In this document: positions 8,202 to 16,753 of the stretch, in pieces
Layout of the letters: every line of letters starts with the position of its first letter
Numbering within the stretch: position 1 is the stretch's first letter
NCBI RefSeq assembly: GCF_002286985.1
Contig: NZ_NSKC01000002.1
Coordinates: 62,001-126,000 of the forward strand
Direction of reading: 5' to 3'
Length of the DNA stretch: 64,000 bases
Source: Halorubrum salipaludis
GTDB lineage: Archaea > Halobacteriota > Halobacteria > Halobacteriales > Haloferacaceae
Program-made: the position numbers and the translations under genes
The notes under the pieces: generated by a model
Databases searched by the model: none
What the model was told of the DNA's origin: nothing
What the model saw: only the letters and a program-made list of their open reading frames with translations

Positions 8202-9809
8202 ATGAACCCGGCGGTCCACATGGACGGCATCACGAAGCGATTCCCCGGGGTCGTCGCGAACGACGACGTGGATCTCGCGGTGGAGCGGGGGAGCGTCCAC
8301 GCCCTGCTCGGCGAGAACGGGGCCGGCAAGACCACGCTGATGAACGTGTTGTACGGTCTCTACGAGCCGACCGAGGGAACCGTGTTCCTCGACGGCGAGC
8401 CGCAGTCGTTCCGCTCGCCGCGGGACGCGATCGACGCGGGCGTCGGCATGATCCACCAGCACTTCATGCTCGTCGACCCGATGACGGTGTGGGAGAACGT
8501 CGTCCTTGGTAACGAGCCGAAGACGTGGGGCGGCCTCCGCGTCGACAGGGAGGCCGCCCGCGAGGCGGTCGTCGACCTGAGCGAGCGCTACGGCTTCGAC
8601 GTGGACCCCGACGCGCGGATCGAGGACGTCTCGGTGGGCGTCCAACAGCGCGTCGAAATCCTGAAGGCGCTGTACCGCGGCGCCGACGTGCTCATCCTCG
8701 ACGAGCCGACTGCGGTGTTGACGCCCCAGGAGGTCGAGGACCTCTACGGCGTCTTCGAGGAGCTCACCGATCAGGGAAAGACGATCATCTTCATCTCGCA
8801 CAAGCTCGGCGAGGCGCTGTCGGCCGCCGACGAGATCACGGTCCTCCGCGACGGCGTCAACGTCGGCACGGTCGCGTCCGAGGACGTGACCCGCGAGGAG
8901 CTCGCGGAGATGATGGTCGGCCGCGAGGTACTGATGGAGCCGGCGACGACGCCGCAGGAGCCGGGCGAGCGCGTGCTGGAGGCGACGGACGTGCGCGCAG
9001 AGGACGACCGCGGCGTCGAGGCGGTGTCGGGGATCTCCTTCGAGGTCCGCGCGGGCGAGGTGTTCGGCATCGCGGGCGTCGACGGTAACGGCCAGTCGCA
9101 GCTCGTGGAGGCGATCACCGGGATGCGAGAGCCGACCGACGGGTCGATAACCTACCTCGGGGAGCCGATGGCCGGCGAGAGCCGCCGGGAGCACATCGAC
9201 CGCGGGATGGCGTTCATCCCCGAGGACCGACAGGAACGGGGACTGGTGATGTCGTACGACCTGACCGAGAACGGCATCCTCGGGAGCCAGCACGACCCGC
9301 CGTTCGCCGAGGGCGGCCGGCTCGACTGGCGCGCCTCCCGCGACCACGCCGAGTCCGTGATCGAGCAGTACGACGTGCGACCGCCGAACGCCGACGCCGA
9401 GGCGGAGTCGCTCTCCGGCGGCAACCAACAGAAGTTCATCGTGGGACGGGAGTTCGAGCGCGACCCGGAGCTGGTCGTGGCGATGCATCCGACCCGGGGG
9501 GTCGACATCGGGTCCACGGAGTTCCTCCACGACCGCCTCCTCGAGCTGCGCGCCGAGGGGAAGGCGGTCCTCCTGGTCTCCTCGAAGCTGGACGAGGTAC
9601 AGGGGCTCTCCGACCGGCTCGCCGTGATCCACGACGGGGAGTTCACCGGCGTCGTCGACCCCGCCACGGTGACCGAAGAGGAGATCGGGCTGCTGATGGC
9701 CGGCGAGACGCTCGACGGCGACTCCGTCGAGGGGGCCGCGGTCCACGACGCCGTGGGGGAAGCGGAGGCCGCCGGAACAGATGACGGCGACGCGGGGGTG
9801 GACGCGTGA
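8202..9809 (+). CDS. ABC transporter ATP-binding protein, two ATPase domains (nucleoside/sugar type)
   Basis: 535 residues with duplicated nucleotide-binding domains. Domain 1 has Walker A GENGAGKTT, signature VSVGVQQRVEILKA and Walker B VLILDEPTAVL. Domain 2 (from about residue 265) has a degenerate Walker A GVDGNGQSQ, a standard signature LSGGNQQKF, and a Walker B ending VVAMHPTRG in place of LDEPT. That asymmetry is typical of the sugar/nucleoside (CUT2-like) ATPases, where site 2 is weak. A TATA-like CTTTTAGG at 8170-8177 suggests its own leaderless promoter besides read-through from the lipoprotein gene. Its stop overlaps the next start. Confidence 0.94.
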   Translation: MNPAVHMDGITKRFPGVVANDDVDLAVERGSVHALLGENGAGKTTLMNVLYGLYEPTEGTVFLDGEPQSFRSPRDAIDAGVGMIHQHFMLVDPMTVWENVVLGNEPKTWGGLRVDREAAREAVVDLSERYGFDVDPDARIEDVSVGVQQRVEILKALYRGADVLILDEPTAVLTPQEVEDLYGVFEELTDQGKTIIFISHKLGEALSAADEITVLRDGVNVGTVASEDVTREELAEMMVGREVLMEPATTPQEPGERVLEATDVRAEDDRGVEAVSGISFEVRAGEVFGIAGVDGNGQSQLVEAITGMREPTDGSITYLGEPMAGESRREHIDRGMAFIPEDRQERGLVMSYDLTENGILGSQHDPPFAEGGRLDWRASRDHAESVIEQYDVRPPNADAEAESLSGGNQQKFIVGREFERDPELVVAMHPTRGVDIGSTEFLHDRLLELRAEGKAVLLVSSKLDEVQGLSDRLAVIHDGEFTGVVDPATVTEEEIGLLMAGETLDGDSVEGAAVHDAVGEAEAAGTDDGDAGVDA

Positions 9810-11152
9810 GCCGATCCGACGCCGGGTCCGACGACGCGGGCGAGTCCGATCGGCTCCCCTCGATCGCCCGCCGCGTCGTCGCGCCGTTCGTCGACCGGAC
9901 GGTCGCTGAGCGCCTCGTGATAAGCGTCGCTGCGATCCTGCTCTCGATCGTCGTCGGGTTCGCCATCGTGCTCGTCTCCGGCCGCGTCGCGCAGTGTGGC
10001 ACCGCGGCGTGGACGATGCCGCTCACCGGGATCGGCTTCTGTTACGACCCGGTCGAGGTGTACCTCGTCCTGTTCAACGGCGCGCTGGGGTACCCCTTCG
10101 CGGTCGGCGAGCCGGGGCTGTTCAATCCCAACTGGACCCCGTTCAACCTCTCGCTCGGGCTGACGCTCTCGGAGACGACGCTTCTGATCTTCACCGGGCT
10201 CTCCGTCGCGGTCGCGTTCCGCGCCGGGCTGTTCAACATCGGGACGCAGGGGCAGCTCGTGGTCGGGGCGCTGGCGACCGCGCTGACAGTGCTCGCCGCG
10301 GCGCCGTTCCTCCCGGAGGGCCCCGTCGCGGGCGTGGCGCTGATCGTCGTCGGCACCCTCGCCGGCGCGGTCGGCGGCGGGTTCTGGGGCGCGATCCCCG
10401 GCGCGCTGAAGGCGTACGCCGACGCCAACGAGGTGATCACGACGATCATGCTCAACTTCATCGCGGCGAACATCGCGTACGTCCTCGTGCTGGAAGTGTT
10501 CCGCGCCGAGGGGTCGTCGGTCGTCGCCACCGAGTACGTCCCCGAGCACGCCCGGTTCCTCCCGTGGTTCTTCCCGGAGTCGAGCGACTTCGCGCTGCTG
10601 GCGCTGCTCGTCGGGTTCGGCTTCATCGGCGGGCTCTACTACCTCGTCGAGCACACCTCGTTCGGCTACGACCTGCGCACCAGCGGGGTGCAGGCGGCCG
10701 CCGCCGAGTACGGCGGCGTGAACGCGAAGGCGACGACCGTGCGGGCGATGACGCTCTCGGGCGCGATCGGGGGCGTCGGCGGCGCGGTGTGGGTGCTGAT
10801 GTCCGAGGGCCGGTGGCTCGAGTCCGTCCCAGCGCTCGGCTTCGACGGGATCACCGTCTCCATCCTCGCCGGGAACAACCCACTCGGCGTGTTGCCGGCG
10901 GCGTTCCTCTTCGGACTGCTGAAGGGCGGCGCCTTGGAGATCGGCTTCCGGACCGACGTGCCGACGGAGCTCGTCGGCGTGTTGCGCGGGCTGATCATCC
11001 TGTTCGTGGCCATGCCGGAGTTCTTCCGGATGGCCGGCCGGTACGCCGGCCTCGGCTCTCGGGGTCCGAGGGGTCCCGACGCCGGCGGGTCCGGAGAGAC
11101 GGAGCCGGCGGACGACGCGGCCGCGGTCGAAGGGGGTGAGGCCGATGCGTAA
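9806..11152 (+). CDS. ABC transporter permease (YufP/BmpC-like)
   Basis: 448 residues from a GTG that overlaps the ATPase stop (GTGA), a sign of translational coupling. Many hydrophobic segments follow a charged N-terminal tail. The typical motif of BPD_transp_2 permeases is seen in ALKAYADANEVITTIMLNFIAANIA, and later GFDGITVSILAGNNPLGVLPAA. It forms half of the membrane channel of the importer. The C-terminal tail (about 30 residues, Gly/Asp/Glu-rich) is a halophile-style extension. Confidence 0.93.
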   Translation: MSRSDAGSDDAGESDRLPSIARRVVAPFVDRTVAERLVISVAAILLSIVVGFAIVLVSGRVAQCGTAAWTMPLTGIGFCYDPVEVYLVLFNGALGYPFAVGEPGLFNPNWTPFNLSLGLTLSETTLLIFTGLSVAVAFRAGLFNIGTQGQLVVGALATALTVLAAAPFLPEGPVAGVALIVVGTLAGAVGGGFWGAIPGALKAYADANEVITTIMLNFIAANIAYVLVLEVFRAEGSSVVATEYVPEHARFLPWFFPESSDFALLALLVGFGFIGGLYYLVEHTSFGYDLRTSGVQAAAAEYGGVNAKATTVRAMTLSGAIGGVGGAVWVLMSEGRWLESVPALGFDGITVSILAGNNPLGVLPAAFLFGLLKGGALEIGFRTDVPTELVGVLRGLIILFVAMPEFFRMAGRYAGLGSRGPRGPDAGGSGETEPADDAAAVEGGEADA

Positions 11153-12197
11153 TCCCCTCGCCGACGTCTCGATACCGGTCCTCGACGACCTGGTCGAGTC
11201 CGACTACGTGCGGTCGCTGATCGTGGGCACGGTCGGCGTGCTCGGCGCGCTACTGGTGTTGGGGACGCTGTTCCCCGACTCCGTCGCGGGCGACCTCTCG
11301 GGGATCGTCTTTTCGACGAGCACCGCGGCGTCGACGGCGCGGCTCGCCGCCCCGATCGTGCTCGCCGGCCTCGGCGGCATCTTCGCCGAGAAGTCCGGCG
11401 TCATCAACATCGGCCTGGAGGGGCTGTTGATCATCTCGGCGTTCGCCTCCGTCTACGTCGCCTCGGTCGTCGGGATCGGGAACGCGGTGCTCGGCGTGCC
11501 CGCCATCTGGGTCGGCTTCCTCGCCGGGATCGCGGCGTCGACGGCGCTCGCGGCCGTGTTCGGGATCGTCTGTATCGAGTTCAAGGCGGACCAGATCATC
11601 GCCGGGCTCGCGGTCTGGCTCATCGCCCTCGGGCTCGCGCCGTTCATGTCGACGGTGTTCTTCGGCGGGGTCAACACGCCGAACCTCGGGGCGCGCGTGA
11701 GCTGGCGGTACTCCGCGGTGATGGTCGTGGTCGCGACGCTCGCGTCGTGGTGGGCCCTGAACCGGACCGCGTTCGGGAAGCACCTGCGGGCGGCCGGCGA
11801 GAACCCGAAGGCCCTCGACACCGTGGGCGTCTCCGTCTCGAAGGTGCGCCACGCCGGCGTGCTCCTCTCGGGCGTGCTCTCCGGCGTCGGCGGGTCCGCG
11901 CTCGCGCTCTCGATCGGCCAGTTCGTCGGCTCCGGCGAGACGATGGTGCAGGGCAAGGGGTTCATCGCCATCGTGGCGTACCTGTTCGGCAACTACAACC
12001 CGCTCGGGACGCTGGGGGCCGGCGTGCTGTTCGCCGGGCTCGACGCGATCCAGATCCGGCTCCAGCAGCTCGGCTACGCGATCCCCGACACGCTGGTCCA
12101 GACGATCCCGTACGTGGTCGTCATCCTGGTGCTCGCGCTGGTCGGTCGCACGCGGCTCCCGGAGGCGGCGGGCGAGCACTACGAGACCGAGGACTGA
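11145..12197 (+). CDS. ABC transporter permease (YufQ/BmpD-like)
   Basis: 350 residues from the ATG at 11145, eight bases inside the end of the previous permease; a GTG at 11136 in the same frame is possible. Family marks are GLGGIFAEKSGVINIGLEGLLI near the N-terminus, CIEFKADQIIAGLAVWLIALG, and GKGFIAIVAYLFGNYNPLGT. It is the second membrane subunit of the BMP-type importer and ends the operon; the next gene runs the other way. Confidence 0.93.
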   Translation: MRNPLADVSIPVLDDLVESDYVRSLIVGTVGVLGALLVLGTLFPDSVAGDLSGIVFSTSTAASTARLAAPIVLAGLGGIFAEKSGVINIGLEGLLIISAFASVYVASVVGIGNAVLGVPAIWVGFLAGIAASTALAAVFGIVCIEFKADQIIAGLAVWLIALGLAPFMSTVFFGGVNTPNLGARVSWRYSAVMVVVATLASWWALNRTAFGKHLRAAGENPKALDTVGVSVSKVRHAGVLLSGVLSGVGGSALALSIGQFVGSGETMVQGKGFIAIVAYLFGNYNPLGTLGAGVLFAGLDAIQIRLQQLGYAIPDTLVQTIPYVVVILVLALVGRTRLPEAAGEHYETED

Positions 12198-12228
12198 GCC
12201 GACCGATCCGAGCGGTCGATCCGGACGG

Positions 12229-12546
12229 TCACTCGGCGTGCTCGCGGATCACGCTCGCCGCCTCCCCGACCGGTCGATCCGACAGCTCGGCGAACGAGAC
12301 GTCGACCGCGTCCACGTCGACCCCTTCGAGCCGGGCGATCTCGGCGACGTGGTCGGGCGAGTCGACGGCGGCAATCGTCTCCTCGACCGACTCGGGCGAC
12401 CGCCCGTACCAGGAGGCCAGCTCGCCCGCGCCGATCCCCTTGTCGTAGGCGACGGCGAGCATCAGCGCGGCCACGGTCTCTCCCCGGCGAACCTCAGAGA
12501 GCCACTCTCGGAGGCGGTCCGTGTCGACGTGGTCGAGCCCCGTCAT
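12229..12546 (-). CDS. Conserved haloarchaeal protein, helical
   Basis: 105 residues from the ATG at 12544-12546. Predicted mostly helical and acidic: TDRLREWLSEVRRGETVAAL, then YDKGIGAGELASWYGRSPES, which looks like a helix-turn-helix (the second helix ELASWYGRSPESVEETI), then a C-terminal half with SVIREHAE. This fits a small winged-helix-like protein, but no family could be named. It converges with the permease operon and diverges from the reductase gene at 12699. Confidence 0.65.
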   Translation of the reverse strand: MTGLDHVDTDRLREWLSEVRRGETVAALMLAVAYDKGIGAGELASWYGRSPESVEETIAAVDSPDHVAEIARLEGVDVDAVDVSFAELSDRPVGEAASVIREHAE

Positions 12547-12698
12547 ACGGGGTCTCACGGCCTCGACCGAATTAAAACGGGCCCCGAACGGGGGCCGATG
12601 GGGCGTCGCCGATCGGCGGTCCGGGTCGCACGTGTCGGTCCGAAAGCGACCGAATCGGGAACAAAGAGTTTTGCCACAGGGGCGACCACGCACGTGGT

Positions 12699-14069
12699 AT
12701 GAGCATCGACGAGTACGACGTCGTCGTGGCGGGCGCCGGGACCGCCGGCTGTTACGCGGCCGCGACGATCGCGAACGAGGGGCTCGACGTCGTCATCGTC
12801 GAGCGGAAGGACGCGGAGGAGGCCGGCCACATCGCCTGCGGGGACGCGCTGAAGGGCGCCGACGCCTTCCCGGAGGCCATCCCGAAAGACCGGCTGGAGC
12901 CGGCGTTCACGAACACGGGCGTCGACCACGGTCGCTTCGAGATCCCGCAGGAGGACACGGTCCTCGAAATTCCCGTTCCGGGCGAGCTCGCCGTCATCGA
13001 CCGGTGGGAGTACGGGCGACAGATCATCTCGGGCGCCGAGGACGCCGGGGTCGACTTCCACTACGACACCGTGATCAACGACGTGATCCAGACCGACGGC
13101 GGTCGGGTCACGGGACTGCGCGCGAAGCGCAAGGGCGACCCGGTCACCTACGAGGCGGACATCGTCATCGACGGCGCCGGGGCGCTGTCGCTGTTACAGG
13201 ACAAGGCGGACTTCGAGGGGACGACGTTCGACACCAACGTCCGGTACTCGCAGTTCTGCTCGGCGTACCGCGAGATCGTCGAGGTGCCGGAGCCGGTCGA
13301 GTGGGACGACGCCCTCGTGTTCAAGGCGACCGACCGCGCCGCGGGCTACCTCTGGTACTTCCCGCGGACGAGCACGGAGATCAACGTCGGGCTCGGGTTC
13401 CAGATGAACGAGGAGCCGATGCAGCTCGTCGAGGCGCTGAAACGCGACCTCCGGAACCGCGACGAGTTCGCGGGCGCCGAGGTCAAAGACAAGCTCGGGG
13501 CCGCGCTCCCCACCCGTCGCCCGTACGACTCGGCGGTCGCGCCGGGGTACATGGCGGTCGGCGACGCCGCGGGCCACGTCAACCCGACCACCGGCGGCGG
13601 CATCGCCGGCGCGGCGTACGCTGGCAAGTACGCGGGCGAGCAGGCGGTGAAGGCGGTCTCCGACGGCGACGTGAGCGAGGAGAACCTCTGGCGGTACAAC
13701 ACCCGCGTCATGGACCACTTCGGCGGGCGATACGCCGGCCTCGACGTGTACAACGTGCTCTCGACCGCGGTCGACGTCGACGACCTGATGGGGCTGCTCT
13801 CGGCGCTCCCGGGCGAGAAGCTCGCGGAGGCGCTGTACGAGGGGTCGACCTCGATGTCCTTCGGGCTGAAGGTGAAGGCCGCGATCAAGAGCTTCGGGTA
13901 CTGGGGGACGATCCGGAACTTCTACCAGACGAAGACGCTCGCGGACGAGCTGCTCGGCCACTACGAGTCGTATCCGACCAGCCCCGCCGCGATGGCGAAC
14001 TGGACCAGCGAGCGCGACGCGATCATGGACCGGATCTACGAGACGACCGGCGCCGACGCGAAGTACTGA
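12699..14069 (+). CDS. Geranylgeranyl reductase family FAD-dependent oxidoreductase
   Basis: 456 residues. It has a Rossmann FAD motif VVAGAGTAGCYAA near the start, the family's ACGDALKG region, the substrate-cavity motif GYLWYFPRTSTEINVGLG, and the second FAD motif VGDAAGHVNPTTGGGIAGA. This family saturates geranylgeranyl chains of archaeal membrane lipids or of related isoprenoids. Which substrate this copy uses cannot be told, because haloarchaea carry several paralogues. It stands alone, followed by a small zinc-ribbon gene. Confidence 0.9.
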   Translation: MSIDEYDVVVAGAGTAGCYAAATIANEGLDVVIVERKDAEEAGHIACGDALKGADAFPEAIPKDRLEPAFTNTGVDHGRFEIPQEDTVLEIPVPGELAVIDRWEYGRQIISGAEDAGVDFHYDTVINDVIQTDGGRVTGLRAKRKGDPVTYEADIVIDGAGALSLLQDKADFEGTTFDTNVRYSQFCSAYREIVEVPEPVEWDDALVFKATDRAAGYLWYFPRTSTEINVGLGFQMNEEPMQLVEALKRDLRNRDEFAGAEVKDKLGAALPTRRPYDSAVAPGYMAVGDAAGHVNPTTGGGIAGAAYAGKYAGEQAVKAVSDGDVSEENLWRYNTRVMDHFGGRYAGLDVYNVLSTAVDVDDLMGLLSALPGEKLAEALYEGSTSMSFGLKVKAAIKSFGYWGTIRNFYQTKTLADELLGHYESYPTSPAAMANWTSERDAIMDRIYETTGADAKY

Positions 14070-14113
14070 GTCGCGCCTCTCGCCCGACTGACGAGTCGGA
14101 CGCCTCTCGCCCG
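14068..14113. repeat. Short tandem duplication at a gene 3' end
   Basis: The bases starting within the TGA of the reductase gene, GAGTCGCGCCTCTCGCCCG (14068-14086), recur at 14093-14113 with two extra bases inserted (GAGTCGGACGCCTCTCGCCCG minus the added GA). Two copies, period about 26. It is non-coding beyond the stop codon. Confidence 0.6.
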
Positions 14114-14163
14114 GCCGATCCGGCGAACGCTTTTGTCTCGCGGCTCCGTTGGTCGAAGGACCG

Positions 14164-14352
14164 ATGGGACTGTTCACCGAACTCGGCCGGCAGGTGGAGA
14201 CGTTCAAGCAGACCGCGAAGAACGCGGCCGAAAACGCCGAGACGTTCCGGTGCCCTGCCTGTGACGAGCGGTTCGACGACCCGCACGATCACTGCCCCGA
14301 GTGCGGCGAGGAGATGACGGAGTCGACGGAAGGGACGGAAGCGACGGAGTAG
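14164..14352 (+). CDS. Small zinc-ribbon protein
   Basis: 62 residues from the ATG at 14164, MGLFTELGRQVETFKQTAKN. The N-terminal half is an amphipathic helix. The second half has two Cys pairs, CPACDE and CPECGE, spaced as in a zinc ribbon, then an acidic Thr/Glu tail. Such proteins are common in haloarchaea, with unknown partners. The weak TATA-like CTTTTGTC at 14129-14136 precedes the start by about 30 bases. Confidence 0.75.
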   Translation: MGLFTELGRQVETFKQTAKNAAENAETFRCPACDERFDDPHDHCPECGEEMTESTEGTEATE

Positions 14353-14417
14353 CCCCCTCCCCCCGCGCCGGTCATCGGGCCGCCTGTCGCGGCTCCGCGT
14401 CGCTCCCGCGCTCCGTC

Positions 14418-15695
14418 TCAGGGCCGCGTCTCGGCGACCCGGCGAATCGCGCCCGCGAGCACGTCGATCCCGACCGCGATGTCGCCCTCGACCACGTCGA
14501 ACGTGCTCGTGTGGTGGCCGCCGGGGTGGTCGGTGCCGACGCCGACGTAGCAGGCGAGGCCGCCGCGCTTCTGGACCGACTGCATCAGGTACGTCGCGTC
14601 CTCGGACCCGCCCAAGTCGGCGCTGTCGACGATCTCCGTGACCCCCTCCACTCCGCTTGCGACCTCGCCGACGATCCCGGCGAGCGCGTCGTCGCTCGTC
14701 GCGCTGGGCGCCTCTCCCTTCGTGGAGACCGCGACCTCGCAGTCGTGCATCCCGGCGGCCGACTCTAAGACTCGGTCGGCGTGATCGGACATGTACTCGG
14801 CGAGCTCAGTCGTCGCGCCGCGGAGTTCGCCCTCGATGAGCGACTCCTCGGGGATGACGTTCGTCGCGGTCCCCCCGCCGACGATCCCGGCGTTCACCCG
14901 GGTCGGGCCGTCGGCGTGCCGGGGGATCGCGTAGAGGTTCTGGACCGCCGCGGCCATCGCCTGCACCGCGTTCCGGCCCTGCTCGGGACGCGCGCCCGCG
15001 TGGGCCGGCTCGCCGGTGAACTCCGCGAGGAAGTGGCGCACGGCGAGGAACCCGTCGACGCCGCAGACGACCTCGCCGGAGGGGTGATCTAAGCCGACGT
15101 GGACCGCATAGAGGTAGTCCACGTCGTCGAGGTGTCCCGACTCCGCCATCGGCTTGCCGCCCGCGACCTGCTCTTCGCCCGGCTGGAAGAACACCTTGAG
15201 CGTGCCGGAGAAGTCGGAGTCGAGCACCGCGTCGAGGGTCCCGAGCCCCATCGTCGCGTGCGCGTCGTGGCCGCACGCGTGCATGTACCCCTCGCGCTCC
15301 GACCGGAACCCCTCGGCGGCGGGGACGTGGTCGGCGTCCGCGGACTCGGTCACCGGGAGGGCGTCGATGTCGACGCGAAGCCCGATCACGGGACCGGGCC
15401 CGCGTTCGGCGACCGCGACGCAGCCGGTGTACCCTCCGGAGAGCCGGTCGACGATCTCGGGGTCCGCGCCCGCATCGAGTGCGCGCTGTTCCCATTCCGC
15501 GAGCTCCTCGTCGTCGGGGACGTTCATGCGGTCGTCGGTCGCCAGCGCGTCCGGGCCGACGTGTAGCTCCGTGAGGTCGCGCTCGCGGAGTTCCTCCACG
15601 ATCCGGGCGGTGGTGTAGAACTCGCGCCACGCGGGCTCGGGGTGGCGGTGCAGGTCGCGGCGGAACGCGCGGTACGCGTCGTCGAGAGCGCTCAT
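14418..15695 (-). CDS. M20 family amidohydrolase/peptidase
   Basis: 425 residues. Metal-site motifs of the M20D amidohydrolases are visible: LHRHPEPAW at the N-terminus, MHACGHDAHAT, FQPGEEQVAGG with the catalytic Glu, and GTDHPGGHHTSTFDV near the C-terminus. The dimerisation domain lies in the middle (about residues 200-320). The family hydrolyses N-acyl amino acids, aminobenzoyl-glutamate or indole-acetyl amino acids. Substrate unknown. Cytoplasmic, as no signal peptide is present. Confidence 0.9.
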   Translation of the reverse strand: MSALDDAYRAFRRDLHRHPEPAWREFYTTARIVEELRERDLTELHVGPDALATDDRMNVPDDEELAEWEQRALDAGADPEIVDRLSGGYTGCVAVAERGPGPVIGLRVDIDALPVTESADADHVPAAEGFRSEREGYMHACGHDAHATMGLGTLDAVLDSDFSGTLKVFFQPGEEQVAGGKPMAESGHLDDVDYLYAVHVGLDHPSGEVVCGVDGFLAVRHFLAEFTGEPAHAGARPEQGRNAVQAMAAAVQNLYAIPRHADGPTRVNAGIVGGGTATNVIPEESLIEGELRGATTELAEYMSDHADRVLESAAGMHDCEVAVSTKGEAPSATSDDALAGIVGEVASGVEGVTEIVDSADLGGSEDATYLMQSVQKRGGLACYVGVGTDHPGGHHTSTFDVVEGDIAVGIDVLAGAIRRVAETRP

Positions 15696-15781
15696 ACCGG
15701 TGGGAGGCCGCGATCGGGCTTAAACGATCGCGTGACGGTGCGACTCGCTCGTTTCGCGCTCCCCGCTCCGAGGTCGGCCTC

Positions 15782-16066
15782 TCAGTCGTCCTCGCCCTCC
15801 TCCACCCGGTCTGCGTACCGCGTCAGCGCGGCCGCGACCGTCCGGGCCTGCTCGGGCGTGAGGTCGACCCTGTCGGCGTGGTTCGGAAGGCGATCGATAT
15901 CGAGGCCGTCGAGTTCGAACTGCAGTTCGACGCGGTCGGAATCGCCGTCCGATGCGGTGACGTTCAACACGCCTGAGCCCTCCTCGGTCCAGTCGTAGCC
16001 GACGGCCGCCCCGTCGACGAGGTCCAGCGTGGTGTACGCGGTCACCGACGTGATCCGCTCGTTCAT
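15782..16066 (-). CDS. Conserved haloarchaeal protein, probable DUF6360 family
   Basis: 94 residues from the ATG at 16064-16066 (MNERITSVTAYTTLDLVDG); an upstream in-frame ATG at 16093 would add nine residues. The layout is beta-rich N-terminal half (GVLNVTASDGDSDRVELQFELDGL) followed by a C-terminal helix with LTPEQARTVAAALTRYADRV. It matches my memory of the haloarchaeal DUF6360 family; no biochemical role is known. It is in line with the universal stress protein gene 82 bases upstream. Confidence 0.65.
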   Translation of the reverse strand: MNERITSVTAYTTLDLVDGAAVGYDWTEEGSGVLNVTASDGDSDRVELQFELDGLDIDRLPNHADRVDLTPEQARTVAAALTRYADRVEEGEDD

Positions 16067-16125
16067 GCCCGGCCGGACGGCGGGAAGCGACATGGGCCTT
16101 CCGGCCGGCGTGAGAAACGGCGGCC

Positions 16126-16160
16126 CCGAACTACTCGGGCGTCCGGAACTACTCGGGCGT
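16126..16160. repeat. Short tandem duplication at the stress-protein gene 3' end
   Basis: An 18-base period repeat: the block GAACTACTCGGGCGT occurs at 16128-16142 and again at 16146-16160. The second copy contains the TAG stop (CTA at 16149-16151) and last codons of the universal stress protein gene; the first lies just past the stop. Confidence 0.7.
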
Positions 16161-16571
16161 TCGCACCGTGAACACGGGCACGTCGGCGGTCCGGACGACC
16201 TTCTCGGCGACGCTGCCGAGCAGGTACTTCTCGATCCCGCTGCGTCCCCGGGTCCCCATGACGATCATGTCGGTCTCGCTGTCGGCGTACTCGGTGATCT
16301 TCGCGTGGGGGTCACCATCTTCGATCCGCGTGACCACCTCTACGTCCTCGTCGCTCAGCCGCCGTTCGAACTCCTCTATCACCTCCTCGCCCTCGGCGCG
16401 GAGGGAGTTGACGTTCTTGCTGCCGCCGGCGCCGACGCCGGCGTACGTCGTGTTCACGACGTAGAGGACGTGGACCCGCGCGTCGAAGGCCTCCGCCTGA
16501 CTCACCGCGTGGGGGAACGTCCGCTTCGATGCCTCGCTGCCGTCGGTCGGGAACAGAATTTCGTCGTACAT
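16149..16571 (-). CDS. Universal stress protein (UspA family)
   Basis: 140 residues, usual single-domain length. It starts MYDEILFPTDGSEAS, the ATP-fold first strand, and has the nucleotide-binding motif MGTRGRSGIEKYLLGSVAEKVV near the C-terminus, the G-x2-G-x9-G-(S/T) pattern of ATP-binding Usps. It lies just downstream of the nitrite reductase and its small companion gene on the same strand and could be read with them. Confidence 0.93.
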   Translation of the reverse strand: MYDEILFPTDGSEASKRTFPHAVSQAEAFDARVHVLYVVNTTYAGVGAGGSKNVNSLRAEGEEVIEEFERRLSDEDVEVVTRIEDGDPHAKITEYADSETDMIVMGTRGRSGIEKYLLGSVAEKVVRTADVPVFTVRTPE

Positions 16572-16612
16572 CTATTGAACAGAAGTGGATTTACGGTCGC
16601 GTCGTCCCCGAG

Positions 16613-16753
16613 TTACCAGCCGAACAGCTCCGGCGCGACGTCAGCCGACGCGTGTTGGGCGCGGTCCCCTGCGGGGTCCTCGGTACCGGTCGTCGGCTCC
16701 TCGGTTGCGGTCGCGGCGTCGTCCGTCCTCGGACCGATCGCGTGATCAGTCAT
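16613..16753 (-). CDS. 46-residue protein overlapping the nitrite reductase stop
   Basis: A small gene read on the minus strand from the ATG at 16751-16753 to TAA at 16613. The ATGACTGA overlap places its start inside the last codons of the nitrite reductase gene, so it is very likely translationally coupled. It begins MTDHAIGPRTDDAATATEEP and ends ADVAPELFGW. It is acidic and Thr/Ala-rich with a hydrophobic-aromatic C-terminal tip LFGW. No family is recognised. Such placement suggests a role with the reductase (assembly, ferredoxin docking or regulation), which is an inference. If real, its C-terminus should be conserved in other haloarchaeal nitrite reductase loci. Confidence 0.55.
   Translation of the reverse strand: MTDHAIGPRTDDAATATEEPTTGTEDPAGDRAQHASADVAPELFGW

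Noticed and set aside
5018-10654. Long antisense frames opposite the phosphosugar mutase and ABC transporter genes.
   Set aside because: Same artefact of high GC at third positions; no recognisable fold, and starts lie inside real genes.
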